A DNA stretch of 64,000 nt from Pseudoalteromonas ruthenica (GCF_008808095.1 NZ_CP023396.1:2683501-2747500); one strand, 5' to 3'. Positions 40,596-51,048 are shown, counted from the first letter of the stretch. Translations and numbers: made by a program. Notes: generated by a model from the sequence alone, not told the origin.

Positions 40596-43358
40596 ATGAA
40601 ACCTCAACTTACTTTTCTAACTGCTGTGCTGGCAGGTGCACTGGCGACACCAGTGGCCGCTAAGCAGGCGTTGCAATTTAACGATGTCTTCGATTTCAAG
40701 TATCCGCAACACACCGTTTTGGGCGAGCAAGGCCAGTACCTAGCCTTTAGTGCCGAACCTTATCGCGGCGACGCTCAAGGTCAGGTGTATAACCTAGATA
40801 ACAATGAACTTATTGCCACGGTGGCACGCGGTACAGCGGCACAGATTAATAAAAACAGCCAATGGGTGGCATTCACCCAAGTCCCCACCCTCTTGAATAA
40901 AGAAAGCACTGACAAAAAAGCGCGCAAGAAATTAAAAAACAACCTCGTCTTGGTCAATACCCAAACGGGTGCCCAGCAAAGTTTTGAGCAAGTGAAAGAC
41001 TATCAACTCTCTGATGATGGTCGCTGGCTCGCCTATCGCCTCCACAGCAGCAGCGATCAAGATGCTGATAACGAAAAAGAAAAAGCCGATACTGGTGATG
41101 ACCTGCATATTAGCGCTGATAAAAAAGATAAAACCTATGACTTAGTCATTGTTGATCTAACCAGCAACGAGCAGACACGCCTTGATTCAGTGTTCACTTA
41201 TGCCATCAGCCATACCAGTGCAGGTATCGTCTTCAATCAACACAGCAGTGATGGCAGTAATAACCAAGTCAGCTATTTTGACTTTGCCTCACAACGCACG
41301 GACTCGCTGATAGATGAGCCAGGGGTAACCGTTAGCACCATCGAATGGCACCCAGTACAAAACCTTGTGGCCTTTAATGTCGGCAATTATGTCAATGATG
41401 ATACGCGCCGCCGCGACTACCGTACGATGTTGTGGCATGGTCAGCAAAACACCTTAGAAACGCTGCCAAGTCAATGGCAAGCGGGCAAGAAAGGCACACT
41501 GAGTTGGTCGGAAGATGGCGCTCGCCTATACTTTACAACACGACCAGAGCTTGACGCCAAAGTGACCAAGAAAAAGTACCAAGACGCGCAGTCGTTGCGC
41601 GACTTCGACACCATAGTGGCTCAGGCGAATATTGAAGTATGGCACCACCAAGATCCAGAAATTAAACCGCGCGAAAAACAGCAATGGCAGAAAGAAAAAA
41701 AATATCGCCATTACCAAGCGGTATATCACCTTAATGGCAAGAAGGTGGTGCAACTGGCCGATGAGCAAGTGCCAAAGGTGCGGTTAAACAAAAAAGCAGA
41801 TCACCTCATTGGTTACTCTAACCTGCCCTATTTGCACGAGATGACCTACAAAGGCTTTTATAATGATTATTATGCCATTGATGTTCTCAACGGCAGTAAA
41901 CAAGTCATCGTCAAAGCCCATCCACATCGCCCGAGTTTGTCACCAATAGGGCAACATGAGGTGTACTTTAGTGACCAAGGGTGGCAGCTAAAAGATTTAG
42001 CCAATAATACAGTGACTCCCCTTAGTAAAGCAGTGAATGCAGTATTTGCCGATGATAAGCATGATTACCCCTCCGAGGTAGACGGCTATGGTGTTGCTGG
42101 CTGGTATAAAGACGGCTCGAAGGTACTGATTAATTCTAAATACGATATTTGGGCCTTTGATGTTGAAAGTGGCGAAGCCCAAGTTTTAACGCAAGGGCAA
42201 GCTAAGCAGGTTCAGTATCGGGTGGTTAACCTAGACGATGATAAGCTTGGTTTTGATGACCAAGAGCAGCTGCTGCTACGCGCATTTAATGTAAATAATA
42301 AGCAGACCCAAATAGGTGCACTGGATTTAGCAAATAACACTGTGCGTACACTTTTGGCTGGTGAAGCGCGCTTTGATGTAAAAATGAAGGCCAAACACGC
42401 TGATAAATACATTTTTACCAAGCAGAGTTATCACCAGTTTCCTGACTTTTGGCAGGCTGATGCCCAGCTAACAAACCCTCGCCAGATAACCGATCTGAAC
42501 CCACAAATCAGTCAGTTTAAATGGGGGCAAAAGCCAGAACTAGTTAGTTACAAAGGCTACGATGGCGAGGACTTACAAGGCGTGCTGATAAAACCTGCGG
42601 ACTACGTAGAAGGTGAGCAAGTGCCTGTGGTTATCTACTTTTACCGCTATATGAGCCAGCGACGTTACGACTTCCCAAAAATGGAGCTTAACCATCGCCC
42701 TAACTTCCCGATGTTTACATCGAACGGTTACGCGGTGTTCTTGCCTGATATTCGCTTTGAGATTGGTAAACCTGGCCCCTCGTCCACTCAAACCATGATC
42801 AATGCCGCACAAAAGCTGATTGATATGGGCGTTGCCAAAAAAGATGCCATAGGCTTGCAAGGACACTCATGGGCCGGCTACCAAAGTGCCTTTATGGTAA
42901 CGCAAACCGATATGTTTAAAGCAGTTGTCTCAGGAGCGCCGGTATCGAATATGACCTCGGCATACAGCGGTATCCGCCTAAAATCTGGATTAGCGCGTCA
43001 ATTCCAATATGAAACGGGGCAAAGCCGTATTGGTAAGGCACTGTATGAAGATGTCGATGCCTACATTGACAACTCACCGGTGTTTTTTGCCGATAAAATA
43101 AACACTCCAATTATGATTATGTTTGGCAATGAGGATGGCGCCGTGCCTTGGCAAGAAGGGATTCAGTACTATTTAGCATTGCGCCGCGCCGGGAAAGAGG
43201 TGATTTTCCTTGAATATGATGGCGAGCCACATCACCTGAAACAGTTCCCCAACCAAGTGGACTTTTCTATTCGCATGATGCAGTACTTTAATCATCACCT
43301 AAAAGGTGAACCAGCGCCACAGTGGATGACGCAAGGTGTCCCTTTTATTGAGGAATAA
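40596..43358 (+). CDS. Exported S9 family peptidase (prolyl-oligopeptidase type)
   Basis: A 920-residue protein with an N-terminal signal (LTFLTAVLAGALATPVAA), a long beta-propeller-like region with WD40/PD40-type repeats, and a C-terminal alpha/beta hydrolase domain (about 660-915). The nucleophile is in GLQGHSWAGYQS, the Asp in MIMFGNEDGAVPW and the His in EYDGEPHHLKQF. It probably degrades peptides in the periplasm. CAGGA seven bases upstream fixes ATG 40596 rather than an earlier GTG. A highly charged insert (residues 150-170, rich in Asp, Glu and Lys) lies in the propeller. Confidence 0.92.
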   Translation: MKPQLTFLTAVLAGALATPVAAKQALQFNDVFDFKYPQHTVLGEQGQYLAFSAEPYRGDAQGQVYNLDNNELIATVARGTAAQINKNSQWVAFTQVPTLLNKESTDKKARKKLKNNLVLVNTQTGAQQSFEQVKDYQLSDDGRWLAYRLHSSSDQDADNEKEKADTGDDLHISADKKDKTYDLVIVDLTSNEQTRLDSVFTYAISHTSAGIVFNQHSSDGSNNQVSYFDFASQRTDSLIDEPGVTVSTIEWHPVQNLVAFNVGNYVNDDTRRRDYRTMLWHGQQNTLETLPSQWQAGKKGTLSWSEDGARLYFTTRPELDAKVTKKKYQDAQSLRDFDTIVAQANIEVWHHQDPEIKPREKQQWQKEKKYRHYQAVYHLNGKKVVQLADEQVPKVRLNKKADHLIGYSNLPYLHEMTYKGFYNDYYAIDVLNGSKQVIVKAHPHRPSLSPIGQHEVYFSDQGWQLKDLANNTVTPLSKAVNAVFADDKHDYPSEVDGYGVAGWYKDGSKVLINSKYDIWAFDVESGEAQVLTQGQAKQVQYRVVNLDDDKLGFDDQEQLLLRAFNVNNKQTQIGALDLANNTVRTLLAGEARFDVKMKAKHADKYIFTKQSYHQFPDFWQADAQLTNPRQITDLNPQISQFKWGQKPELVSYKGYDGEDLQGVLIKPADYVEGEQVPVVIYFYRYMSQRRYDFPKMELNHRPNFPMFTSNGYAVFLPDIRFEIGKPGPSSTQTMINAAQKLIDMGVAKKDAIGLQGHSWAGYQSAFMVTQTDMFKAVVSGAPVSNMTSAYSGIRLKSGLARQFQYETGQSRIGKALYEDVDAYIDNSPVFFADKINTPIMIMFGNEDGAVPWQEGIQYYLALRRAGKEVIFLEYDGEPHHLKQFPNQVDFSIRMMQYFNHHLKGEPAPQWMTQGVPFIEE

Positions 43359-43392
43359 TTAACGCTATAACACAGCAATACATTTGCGTTAT

Positions 43393-43421
43393 AAGCCAAC
43401 CCAAGCGGGTTGGCTTTTTTT
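43393..43421 (+). terminator. Terminator after the S9 peptidase gene
   Basis: AAGCCAACCC-AAGC-GGGTTGGCTT followed by T5. Strong 10-bp stem between convergent genes. Confidence 0.9.
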
Positions 43422-43428
43422 ATGTGTG

Positions 43429-44409
43429 CTATTGCCCTTGTGTGGCTTTGGCGCGCTGCAACCCTGCGGTTAAAAAGACGCGGTAAGCGCGCTGCTCTAA
43501 CCCTGGCTCGCTAGGTGAAAAGTGTGTTGGAAAGCTTGCGACTAGCTCTTCTACATTTTGCTCAGGGTGTTTATTTACGTGCTCAACAATGGCTATTAAC
43601 CACGCTTTTGGGATACTCAAGCTCGCTTTGCTATATGCATCACCATGTCCTGGTAGGACTTGAGTGATATCCAGAGCTGCCAAATCATCGAAAGCGCGCA
43701 ACCACTGCGAGAAATTTGCTTCCCCTGGGTAGGGCTTTATGTCGACCATATCCGCACCGGCGAGAAGCGCCTCTTGCTCAATATATACCATCAGGTCGGC
43801 ATCGGTATGCGCCGCGTAGGGCAATATGTTGAGCTCGTAATTACCTAAGTCCAATGTGGTCTTTTTGTTTATTGCCAGCTGGGGTGATTGCAGCTCTAAA
43901 TGCTGCCATTTATCTAAACGCGCTTTGGCTGCTGCTATTTTTTGCTGCCAAGGAAGCTGTTCTTGCTCGGGCAAGTTATTCATGCGGTGCTCGCTTAGAG
44001 CAATACTCTTGGCAAAACCATCTAAGCGTTCGTTGAGCTGGGCATGAGCGAGATGAAACTGATCATTGAGATGTTGGTGGACGATAAGTTTAGCGTCCGG
44101 GTAATGGCTTTGTAACAGTGCCATACCCAATAAATGGTCATCATGAGGGTGAGAAACTAACAAGTAGCACAGTGGCACTTTTAGCTGCTTGTCTAACTTG
44201 CTAATGAAGCGCTCAGTTTGCGAAAACTCCCCTGGCGCATCGATTAATAAGGCGCATTCATCGCCCTGGATAAGCACCTGATTTGAATCATAGTACTTTA
44301 GCTTTTCATGTTGTTGGATAAAGTCGACATGAGCACTGATGCTGTGCCATTGCTGGGCATGGCTTACGGTGGTGGTGAGGGCTAATAATAAAAACAGAAA
44401 TTGGCGCAT
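43429..44409 (-). CDS. Exported metallo-beta-lactamase-fold hydrolase
   Basis: A 326-residue protein with signal peptide RQFLFLLLALTTTVSHA. The metal motif is SHPHDDHLLGMALL (HxHxDH), followed by PYAAHTDADLMVYI and VLPGHGDAYS, which supply the other histidines and the bridging Asp region. It could be a periplasmic hydrolase of lactones, nucleotides or other substrates; the sequence does not decide. It lies downstream of zapA with a 28-base gap, which is only a positional link. Confidence 0.85.
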   Translation of the reverse strand: MRQFLFLLLALTTTVSHAQQWHSISAHVDFIQQHEKLKYYDSNQVLIQGDECALLIDAPGEFSQTERFISKLDKQLKVPLCYLLVSHPHDDHLLGMALLQSHYPDAKLIVHQHLNDQFHLAHAQLNERLDGFAKSIALSEHRMNNLPEQEQLPWQQKIAAAKARLDKWQHLELQSPQLAINKKTTLDLGNYELNILPYAAHTDADLMVYIEQEALLAGADMVDIKPYPGEANFSQWLRAFDDLAALDITQVLPGHGDAYSKASLSIPKAWLIAIVEHVNKHPEQNVEELVASFPTHFSPSEPGLEQRAYRVFLTAGLQRAKATQGQ

Positions 44410-44437
44410 AGGCTTCCCTTGGGCGCGACTATGCGCC

Positions 44438-44728
44438 TTATGATGTTGTTTCTAAGGCTGATGTCAGTTTGGAGCACAGTTGGCTCTGCATTTGTTGCTG
44501 CTCAGTGAGCTGCGACTTCGCTTCTAATAACTCATGGCACAGGTTGAGTGCTGCCATAAGTAACGCTTTGTCATCATTGCGCACCGCTGAGCGCTGACGC
44601 ATATGTTCAACGCTCTCATTGAGGTGCTGTGCCGCATCAAGTAACGCCTGCTCTTGCCCAGGGGGACAAGCAAACTGATGCTCCCTACCGAGCAAATTGA
44701 CCTTGACGCTGTGTCCGTCGTTACTCAT
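44438..44728 (-). CDS. zapA: Cell division protein ZapA
   Basis: A 96-residue protein binding and bundling FtsZ. The N-terminal domain has VKVNLLGREHQFACPPGQE and the helix LLDAAQHLNESVEHMRQRS, followed by the coiled-coil tail starting at DKALLMAALNLCHELLEAKS. Length is normal for the family. It begins one base after the preceding small coiled-coil gene and must be co-transcribed with it. In E. coli the 6S RNA gene follows zapA; it is not found here. Confidence 0.93.
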   Translation of the reverse strand: MSNDGHSVKVNLLGREHQFACPPGQEQALLDAAQHLNESVEHMRQRSAVRNDDKALLMAALNLCHELLEAKSQLTEQQQMQSQLCSKLTSALETTS

Positions 44729-44958
44729 TAACCCGCCGCGCTAGCCGACTGCAGTTTTTCCAGTAGGCTCGTTAATGTGCTACTGGTTTCTTTCTGCTTT
44801 TCTTCGCTTTCTAGCACTTCTAGCTGCAAGGTTTCGTTTTCGTCCATTAGCTTAGTATTGTTTTCACGTAAAGTGGTCACTTCTTGCTGTAATTCACTGT
44901 TACGCTGAATCAATTTATCGACCAGTTGTTCGAGTTGGGAAAGGGTTTCTTGGTTCAT
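44728..44958 (-). CDS. Small coiled-coil protein (TIGR02449 family, ZapB-like)
   Basis: A 76-residue protein that is almost entirely a coiled coil (heptads of Leu from LSQLEQLVDKLIQRN to LTSLLEKLQSA). Its position directly upstream of zapA with a one-base overlap matches the TIGR02449 family, which resembles ZapB in length and coiled-coil make-up. A role in Z-ring organisation is plausible but not shown. The start MNQETL at 44958 is used because the family begins here; the frame continues 43 codons upstream. Confidence 0.8.
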   Translation of the reverse strand: MNQETLSQLEQLVDKLIQRNSELQQEVTTLRENNTKLMDENETLQLEVLESEEKQKETSSTLTSLLEKLQSASAAG

Positions 44959-45205
44959 AAAGGCGCTCTTTAAACTGTTGATTAGAATCTGCAAATGTAA
45001 AGCAATCTGCCCAGCGATGCTAGGGGGTGTAGCGTATTTCCTGTAAATTTTGCCAGTATTAACAGCGGGTTCATTTAAATCACCCAATATTCAGCAGCGG
45101 TTTATAGTAGCTGCTTATTAATCAATCACCCAAAGTACCCATCTAGCTCTGTTTATCTGGTGCAAATACAGTAAAATGACCACAATTTAAGTTTTAGGAG
45201 CCGTT

Positions 45206-46045
45206 ATGCTCAGTTATCGCCATTCTTTTCATGCTGGCAACCCCGCCGATGTGGTGAAGCACCTAGTGTTAGCACAAACACTGCAACACATGGTCAAAAA
45301 AGAGAAGCCCTTTGATTATATTGATACCCACTCGGGAGCCGGTTTTTTCGCCATCGACAATGCCGATATGCAGAAAACCCAAGAATTCAACGATGGCATT
45401 GCTAAGCTGTGGCAGTATCAAGGTGATGTAGATGCGCTCGCCGATTATGTAGCCCTGATTAAGGGTATGAACGAGTCCGCTCAGTTACGTCATTACCCGG
45501 GTTCACCTAAGGTCGCTGAACATTACTTACGTAAACAAGACAAAGGCTGGTTTTTTGAGCTGCACCCTCAAGACTTAAAACTACTGCAAAAAAATATGGC
45601 AGGTAAGCGCTCGTTACGAGTAAAAGATGAAAACGGCTTTAAAGGCTTGCTGGCACTGGTGCCGCCTCTTTCGCGCCGGGCATGCGTGTTAATGGACCCG
45701 CCTTATGAAGTAAAGAGTGACTACGACAAAGCGGTCGATACCTTTATAAAAGCACATCAACGCTTTAGTACCGGCACTTATTTGTTGTGGTACCCCGTGG
45801 TTGAGCGCTCCCGCATAGACCGCCTTGAACAACGTTTTATTGACTCTGGTATTCGAAACATTCAATTGTTCGAGCTTGCCACTCAAGGCGATAGTGAAGA
45901 ACGTGGCATGACCGCCTCAGGGATCATTGCCATCAACCCGCCTTACACGCTAAAAGCAACGATGCAACAGGTACTACCGGAGTTAGTGAAGGTGCTCAGC
46001 GAGCAAGACGGGTTTTATCGTTGCGAGCAACTGGTTGATGAATAA
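45206..46045 (+). CDS. rlmJ: 23S rRNA (adenine-2030 N6)-methyltransferase RlmJ
   Basis: A 279-residue methyltransferase starting MLSYRHSFHAGNPADVVKHL as in E. coli RlmJ. The SAM region is IDTHSGAGFFAI and the catalytic motif is LMDPPYEVKSDY (DPPY). It methylates A2030 of 23S rRNA. AGGAG stands six bases before the ATG. Divergent from the zapA unit, with a 247-base shared promoter region. Confidence 0.95.
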   Translation: MLSYRHSFHAGNPADVVKHLVLAQTLQHMVKKEKPFDYIDTHSGAGFFAIDNADMQKTQEFNDGIAKLWQYQGDVDALADYVALIKGMNESAQLRHYPGSPKVAEHYLRKQDKGWFFELHPQDLKLLQKNMAGKRSLRVKDENGFKGLLALVPPLSRRACVLMDPPYEVKSDYDKAVDTFIKAHQRFSTGTYLLWYPVVERSRIDRLEQRFIDSGIRNIQLFELATQGDSEERGMTASGIIAINPPYTLKATMQQVLPELVKVLSEQDGFYRCEQLVDE

Positions 46046-46057
46046 CCTGAAACAACA

Positions 46058-46996
46058 CTAACAACTTGATTTGTTGACCACTGAAATTGGATCTTGGTGA
46101 ATCAGCACATCAACTTCACCACCGAACTCAGGGTGCTTTTGTTCGCTAAACGCCTCTTGAATAAGTACCGCTACCTCGTCCGCGACTTGGTGTGCCCTGA
46201 TCAAAGGCATGTTGTCATCCAGTTCTAAATGAAGTTGCACAAAGCGTACTTTGCCGCCTTGGCGAGTACGCAAATCGTGCACACCTAAGACTTGCTCGTG
46301 GCTTTTGGCAACTGCCACTATCTGCGTTTTTTCTTCATCTGGCAGTTCTTTGTCCATTAAATGCGCCGCACTCTCGGTGCCTATTTGCCAAGCGTTGTAA
46401 AGCAAGTAGGCAGCAACTAAGATGGCAAAAAATGGATCGGCACCGGCAATACCGTAGTAGGCCAACATCAGAGCAAGCAATACTGCTAAGTTCAGTAATA
46501 GATCACCCTTATAGTGCAGTGAATCGGCTTTTATCGCCACCGACTCAGTACGCTTAATAGATTGATATTGCACATAGACAACGATTAAGGTGCAAAAAAT
46601 AGCAAAAATACTCACCCACACACCCAACAATGTATGATTGACAGTGACAGGGTTAATAAAGCGCTCGATGGCATGAAAGGCTAATAAACAGCCACTGCCA
46701 CTGATAAAAGCGGCTTGACCGAGACCAGCCAAAGCTTCCGCTTTACCATGACCAAAACGATGGTCGTCGTCAGCCGGTTTTAGGGCATAACTGAGAACAA
46801 AGAAGTTCATTAAGGTAGCGCTTATATCAAGCAGTGAGTCGGTCAGTGACCCTAGCATAGCGGCAGAGCCTGATGCCAACCACGCCCACGCCTTAGTTGC
46901 AATCATCAAACTAACCATAGCCAACGTAATCAAGTTAGCGAAGCGCACCCAAAAGTTGTAACCTCTTGCTGGGGTTGACGCGCCTTGGTTGTTCAT
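46058..46996 (-). CDS. fieF: Cation diffusion facilitator, FieF-like divalent metal efflux
   Basis: A 312-residue protein with six transmembrane helices and a cytoplasmic C-terminal domain. Metal-site motifs: [17 protein letters not shown] in TM2, [17 protein letters not shown] after it, and [18 protein letters not shown] in TM5. Close to E. coli FieF, which exports iron and zinc. ATG 46996 is preceded by AGGTG; a GTG three codons up is less likely. Convergent with rlmJ, divergent from trmL. Confidence 0.92.
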   Translation of the reverse strand: MNNQGASTPARGYNFWVRFANLITLAMVSLMIATKAWAWLASGSAAMLGSLTDSLLDISATLMNFFVLSYALKPADDDHRFGHGKAEALAGLGQAAFISGSGCLLAFHAIERFINPVTVNHTLLGVWVSIFAIFCTLIVVYVQYQSIKRTESVAIKADSLHYKGDLLLNLAVLLALMLAYYGIAGADPFFAILVAAYLLYNAWQIGTESAAHLMDKELPDEEKTQIVAVAKSHEQVLGVHDLRTRQGGKVRFVQLHLELDDNMPLIRAHQVADEVAVLIQEAFSEQKHPEFGGEVDVLIHQDPISVVNKSSC

Positions 46997-47086
46997 AAAA
47001 TGCACCTAGAGTTATCGAATCTATGCGTCATTTTAACCATCTTTGGTATACTCACGCCACTGTATCGCGCTCAGCTCAGAAGACTT

Positions 47087-47551
47087 ATGTTAGACATTGT
47101 TTTATTTCAACCCGAAATCCCCCCTAATACTGGTAATATTATTCGCTTGTGTGCCAACACCGGCTACCGCTTACACTTAATAGAACCATTGGGGTTTGAG
47201 TGGGATGACAAACGTATTAAACGGGCAGGCTTGGATTATCACGAGTTCTCTAATGTTCAGCGCCATCCGAGCTTAGAAGCTTATATCGACGCCTGTGCCC
47301 CAAAACGTATTTACGCATGTACCACCAAAGGTACGCGCTTTCATCATGAAGTCGCCTATCAACCAGGTGACGCGCTGTTGTTTGGCCCCGAAACACGCGG
47401 GCTGCCTAGCGAAGTTATCGCCTCTTTACCAGCAGAGCAACGGGTACGTATTCCCATGCAAGCAAACAGCCGCAGTATGAACCTATCGAATGCAGTCGCG
47501 GTATTTGTTTATGAATCCTGGCGCCAACTCGACTTTGAGGGCGCCTGCTAA
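47087..47551 (+). CDS. trmL: tRNA (cytidine/uridine-34 2'-O)-methyltransferase TrmL
   Basis: A 154-residue SPOUT-class methyltransferase that modifies the wobble base of leucine tRNAs. [52 protein letters not shown] and [15 protein letters not shown] are nearly identical to E. coli TrmL. The start at 47087 matches the E. coli N-terminus; the frame extends 34 codons upstream into the promoter region. Followed by nadC after 48 bases. Confidence 0.95.
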   Translation: MLDIVLFQPEIPPNTGNIIRLCANTGYRLHLIEPLGFEWDDKRIKRAGLDYHEFSNVQRHPSLEAYIDACAPKRIYACTTKGTRFHHEVAYQPGDALLFGPETRGLPSEVIASLPAEQRVRIPMQANSRSMNLSNAVAVFVYESWRQLDFEGAC

Positions 47552-47599
47552 ACGCACCGATGCTACATTCTCTAACCAGCTATATAAGAACTAGATATT

Positions 47600-48451
47600 A
47601 TGACACCAAGCCAAGCACTGATTCGCCAACTCGTTCAACAAGCCCTTGATGAAGACTTAAATGGTCTCAGCCCAAGTGAAGGTGATATTACCGCACAGCT
47701 GATCCCTGAGCAGCAGCAGGCTAATGCCGATGTTATCACCCGAGAGGAAGCCATTTTTTGTGGCCAAGAGTTGGTAAAAGAAGTTTTTGCTCAAGTAGAC
47801 CCCAGTGTCGAACTCACTTTTTTCGTCGCCGATGGGGATAAAGTGCTACCCGAGCAGCGCCTATTTAACGCCAAAGGCAGCGCCCGGGCTATTTTGACCG
47901 CCGAGCGCACGGCACTTAACTTCGTACAAACGTTAAGTGCAACGGCCACAGCAGCTTATAGTTATAGCCAAGTCTTGGTCAATTCCAATACTAAATTACT
48001 AGATACTCGTAAAACTATTCCAGGTTTACGAGCACTGCAAAAATACGCAGTCAAATGTGGCGGCGGAGTGAACCACCGTATCGGTTTATTTGATGCATTC
48101 TTAATTAAAGAGAACCATATCGCGGCCTGTGGCAGTATTGCTGCGGCGGTTTCCCAAGCCAAGCACAATCACGCGGATAAGCCTGTAGAAGTTGAAGTTG
48201 AGAGTCTCGATGAGTTGCAACAAGCGCTCAGTGCTGGCGCGGACATTATTATGCTTGATAACTTTTCTTTAGCGGATGTAAATACAGCCGTTAAACTAAC
48301 TAACAAATCAGCCAAGCTAGAAGTATCGGGCAATATCACTTTGGCAACTTTGCAACAGTACGCTAACGTTGGCGTAGACTACGTATCCAGTGGCGCCTTG
48401 ACTAAACACATTGAAGCTGTTGATTTATCAATGCGTTTTCAACAACTATAG
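47600..48451 (+). CDS. nadC: Nicotinate-nucleotide pyrophosphorylase (quinolinate phosphoribosyltransferase)
   Basis: NadC makes nicotinate mononucleotide from quinolinate and PRPP for NAD synthesis. The 283-residue protein has [82 protein letters not shown] and [10 protein letters not shown]. nadC next to the pilin operon is a common arrangement in gammaproteobacteria including E. coli. Confidence 0.95.
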   Translation: MTPSQALIRQLVQQALDEDLNGLSPSEGDITAQLIPEQQQANADVITREEAIFCGQELVKEVFAQVDPSVELTFFVADGDKVLPEQRLFNAKGSARAILTAERTALNFVQTLSATATAAYSYSQVLVNSNTKLLDTRKTIPGLRALQKYAVKCGGGVNHRIGLFDAFLIKENHIAACGSIAAAVSQAKHNHADKPVEVEVESLDELQQALSAGADIIMLDNFSLADVNTAVKLTNKSAKLEVSGNITLATLQQYANVGVDYVSSGALTKHIEAVDLSMRFQQL

Positions 48452-48828
48452 TGACTTTGCAAAATATTCAAGTAGAATAGCTGAATTCGGTATAGATGTT
48501 AGCAGTTGTTAAAAAAAGTGCTACACAAAGCCAAAATGCCGTGATAGCATCTAGTTTTAAAGAATGAGATTTATACTTAGGTAGTAATACTTTGTTATAA
48601 ATCAACGAAACTGTAATAAAAGAAATCTACACTCAAGGAACGGTGTCTCAGTTAGTTGAATTCAACAATTGGACTATACTTCCTAAGATATCTGAACCTG
48701 TAGGTTTTGACATTGCTAGGCGCTTGTTGCCCCACGTAGTACAAGCAACTAGTCGACCAATTGCTGAATCAATGATTTAGCAACACTGGTTACCTTAACT
48801 TTGCCCAACAATCCTTTAGGAGAGGAAC
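48452..48828 (+). promoter_or_regulatory. Long noncoding leader and promoter region of pilA
   Basis: This 377-base gap is AT-rich compared with its surroundings. It contains a perfect 12-bp palindrome GTTGAATTCAAC at 48655-48666 and a strong ribosome site AGGAGAGG at 48818-48825. I find no sigma-54 -24/-12 pair with the correct spacing, although pilA of Pseudomonas uses one, and no tRNA. The exact promoter cannot be placed by eye. Confidence 0.6.
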
Positions 48829-49287
48829 ATGGAAAAAATGACTCAAAACAAACAACAGGGTTTCACCCTGATTGAATTAATGATCGTTGTTGCGATCATC
48901 GGTATTTTGGCAGCAGTAGCGCTTCCAGCTTACCAGAGCTATACAAAAAGAGCTGAATTTACGGAAACTACAATCGCTGCTTCTAACATTAAAACAGCGG
49001 TGATGGTATGTATCCAAACTGAAGGCCTTGCAGGTGCAGGTAACTGTGTTGCTGGTTCGAAAGGTATCCCTGCCGATGTAACAGCTGGTGCGGGTGTCGT
49101 AGGTACTGCGTTTACAGCAACATTGAGCACACCTCCTGCGGCTGGCGATACAGTCGAGATTGTTGCTACAGCTCCGACTGACTCTCCAAACACTGGTGAG
49201 ACTTTCACTCTTACAGGTACTATCAACGCTGCAGGTACTGTTAACTGGGACGAAACTTGTTCCAACACCAACACAGACCTTTGCTAA
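48829..49287 (+). CDS. pilA: Type IVa pilus major pilin PilA
   Basis: A 152-residue type IVa pilin. The leader [11 protein letters not shown] is cleaved by PilD before [20 protein letters not shown], with the conserved Glu at mature position 5. The hydrophobic N-terminal helix is followed by a small globular domain with Ala/Thr-rich strands. The cysteines in WDETC and at the C-terminus (DLC) suggest the usual disulfide loop, and a second pair (VCIQTE and NCVAG) lies nearer the helix. AGGAGAGG gives very strong translation, as fits a major subunit. Confidence 0.95.
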   Translation: MEKMTQNKQQGFTLIELMIVVAIIGILAAVALPAYQSYTKRAEFTETTIAASNIKTAVMVCIQTEGLAGAGNCVAGSKGIPADVTAGAGVVGTAFTATLSTPPAAGDTVEIVATAPTDSPNTGETFTLTGTINAAGTVNWDETCSNTNTDLC

Positions 49288-49310
49288 TACCTACCTAAGT
49301 TGTACAAGAC

Positions 49311-49336
49311 AAAAAGAAGTGGTTACACTTCTTTTT
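49311..49336 (+). terminator. Terminator or attenuator between pilA and pilB
   Basis: AAAAAGAAGT-GGTTAC-ACTTCTTTTT forms a 10-bp stem followed by GTTTTTTG, 24 bases after the pilA stop and 20 bases before the pilB start. It would let pilA be made in large excess over the assembly proteins. Confidence 0.7.
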
Positions 49337-49356
49337 GTTTTTTGTGTGGATTAATA

Positions 49357-51048
49357 ATGAACCTAAATTCTCCCTTAGCCCGCAGACTCGCCAGTTCTGG
49401 AGCTATAGATATACAAAAGCTCCATTCCCACAAACTGGATAACCCAGCCACACTTCCTGAAGTTTTATGTCAGCTGTCAGGGTTAACGCCGCAGCAACTT
49501 CAAGCAAAAGCCTGCCATATTTTCAATGTGTCGCAGTTTGATATATCTCAGATCGATAGCGAATTCATCACAAACACCGAGTTTCTAAATGAAAAGTTAA
49601 TTCGGAAGCATAAAACGCTACCGATTTCGGTAAAGGGCAAAACCCTTTATGTCGCAACGGCCGACCCTACGAACTTTAGCGCATTCGAAGATTTCGAATT
49701 TAATACAGGTATGCAGGTAGAGCCTATTGTCGTGCGTTATGATCAGCTCGACTCGGTTATTGATGGTCTTTTTGACAGCGCCTCGAGCTTGGGGCTCACT
49801 GAAGACGATATGGACGAGCTCGAAGGTGTCGACTCTGGTGATGGTAATAAGAAAGATTTAGCTACCGATGTAAACTCTAAGGAAGACGACGCCCCCATTA
49901 TCGTTTACATCAATAAAATTTTAATGGATGCGATTAAGCGCGGTGCTTCCGATTTACACTTTGAGCCTTATGAAAAACGTTACCGCATCCGTTTTCGTGT
50001 TGATGGGGTTCTTCATGAAATAGCTTCCCCCCCAATCAACCTGGAAAGCCGTATCGCTGCACGTATCAAGGTTATGTCGCATATGGACTTGGCGGAGAAG
50101 CGAAAACCTCAAGATGGCCGTATAAAATTAAAAATAAACGCCAAAAAAAGTATCGATTTCCGTGTGAGTACCCTCCCCACCCTTTGGGGTGAGAAAATCG
50201 TAATGCGTATTCTCGATAGTTCCAGTGCAATGCTTGGCATTGATGTGCTTGGCTATGAGCCTGAGCAAAAACAGCTTTATTTGGATGCACTTGCACAACC
50301 TCAGGGAATGATTTTAGTTACTGGCCCGATAGGTTCAGGTAAAACCGTATCACTTTATACCGGTCTCAATATTCTTAATACCACTGAGCGCAATATTAGT
50401 ACTGCCGAAGACCCCGTTGAAATAAACCTTGAGGGGATTAACCAGGTTCAAATCAGCGCTAAATCTGATATGACCTTTGCCAATGCTTTGCGTGCGTTTT
50501 TGCGTCAAGACCCTGATATTGTCATGGTGGGTGAGATTCGAGACTTAGAAACAGCGGAAATATCGATAAAAGCAGCGCAAACAGGCCACTTAGTACTATC
50601 GACACTACACACCAACTCAGCACCAGAAACCTTGACTCGTTTAATGAATATGGGTGTACCGTCTTACAACATCGCCAGTTCAGTGAGCTTGATTATTGCC
50701 CAGCGTCTAGCTCGTCGGTTATGCAAGCATTGCAAAGAGCCAGAACAGCTACCTCAAGAAGAACTGATAAAGCAAGGCTTTACACAAGAGCAGCTAAACG
50801 ATTTAACTGTCTACAAACCTGTAGGTTGTGATGATTGCACCGAAGGCTACAAAGGCCGAGTTGGTATTTATGAAGTGATGCCCATTACTCCGAAAATCGC
50901 CGAAATTATTATGCGTGGCGGTAACTCATTAGAGATAGCAGAAGTCGCAACTCAAGAGGGTGTCAATAACCTAAGAAAGTCAGGCTTAAAAAAAGTGGCA
51001 CAGGGCGTGACTAGCCTAGTAGAAGTCAATCGCGTAACCAATGTATAA
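49357..51048 (+). CDS. pilB: Type IV pilus extension ATPase PilB
   Basis: A 563-residue hexameric motor ATPase. The N-terminal MshEN-like domain is followed by the C-terminal motor: [20 protein letters not shown], Walker [18 protein letters not shown], Asp box and Walker [21 protein letters not shown], His box [14 protein letters not shown], and a zinc tetracysteine with CKHC and CDDC. The Walker A has Ile where the second copy has Thr (GPTGSGKT). ATG 49357 has GTGGA six bases upstream; the frame extends 19 codons back into the hairpin. Confidence 0.95.
   Translation: MNLNSPLARRLASSGAIDIQKLHSHKLDNPATLPEVLCQLSGLTPQQLQAKACHIFNVSQFDISQIDSEFITNTEFLNEKLIRKHKTLPISVKGKTLYVATADPTNFSAFEDFEFNTGMQVEPIVVRYDQLDSVIDGLFDSASSLGLTEDDMDELEGVDSGDGNKKDLATDVNSKEDDAPIIVYINKILMDAIKRGASDLHFEPYEKRYRIRFRVDGVLHEIASPPINLESRIAARIKVMSHMDLAEKRKPQDGRIKLKINAKKSIDFRVSTLPTLWGEKIVMRILDSSSAMLGIDVLGYEPEQKQLYLDALAQPQGMILVTGPIGSGKTVSLYTGLNILNTTERNISTAEDPVEINLEGINQVQISAKSDMTFANALRAFLRQDPDIVMVGEIRDLETAEISIKAAQTGHLVLSTLHTNSAPETLTRLMNMGVPSYNIASSVSLIIAQRLARRLCKHCKEPEQLPQEELIKQGFTQEQLNDLTVYKPVGCDDCTEGYKGRVGIYEVMPITPKIAEIIMRGGNSLEIAEVATQEGVNNLRKSGLKKVAQGVTSLVEVNRVTNV

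Noticed and set aside
44410..45205. 6S RNA gene, which follows zapA in E. coli
   Set aside because: Only 28 bases lie downstream of zapA before the next gene, and the upstream gap shows no 6S-like long hairpin that I could recognise.
48720..48745. Possible sigma-54 promoter for pilA (GG followed by GC in GGCGCTTGTTGC)
   Set aside because: The GG to GC distance is two bases too short for a -24/-12 element, and the flanking consensus bases are absent.
48452..48828. tRNA gene near pilA, as found in some Pseudomonas
   Set aside because: No TTCGA-type T loop, acceptor pairing or CCA end could be found in the gap.
49357..49420. Defective Walker A in the first PilB (GPIGSGKT instead of GPTGSGKT)
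   Set aside because: The change is at a variable position of the GxxxxGKT motif; glycine, lysine and threonine residues are all kept, so activity should not be lost.
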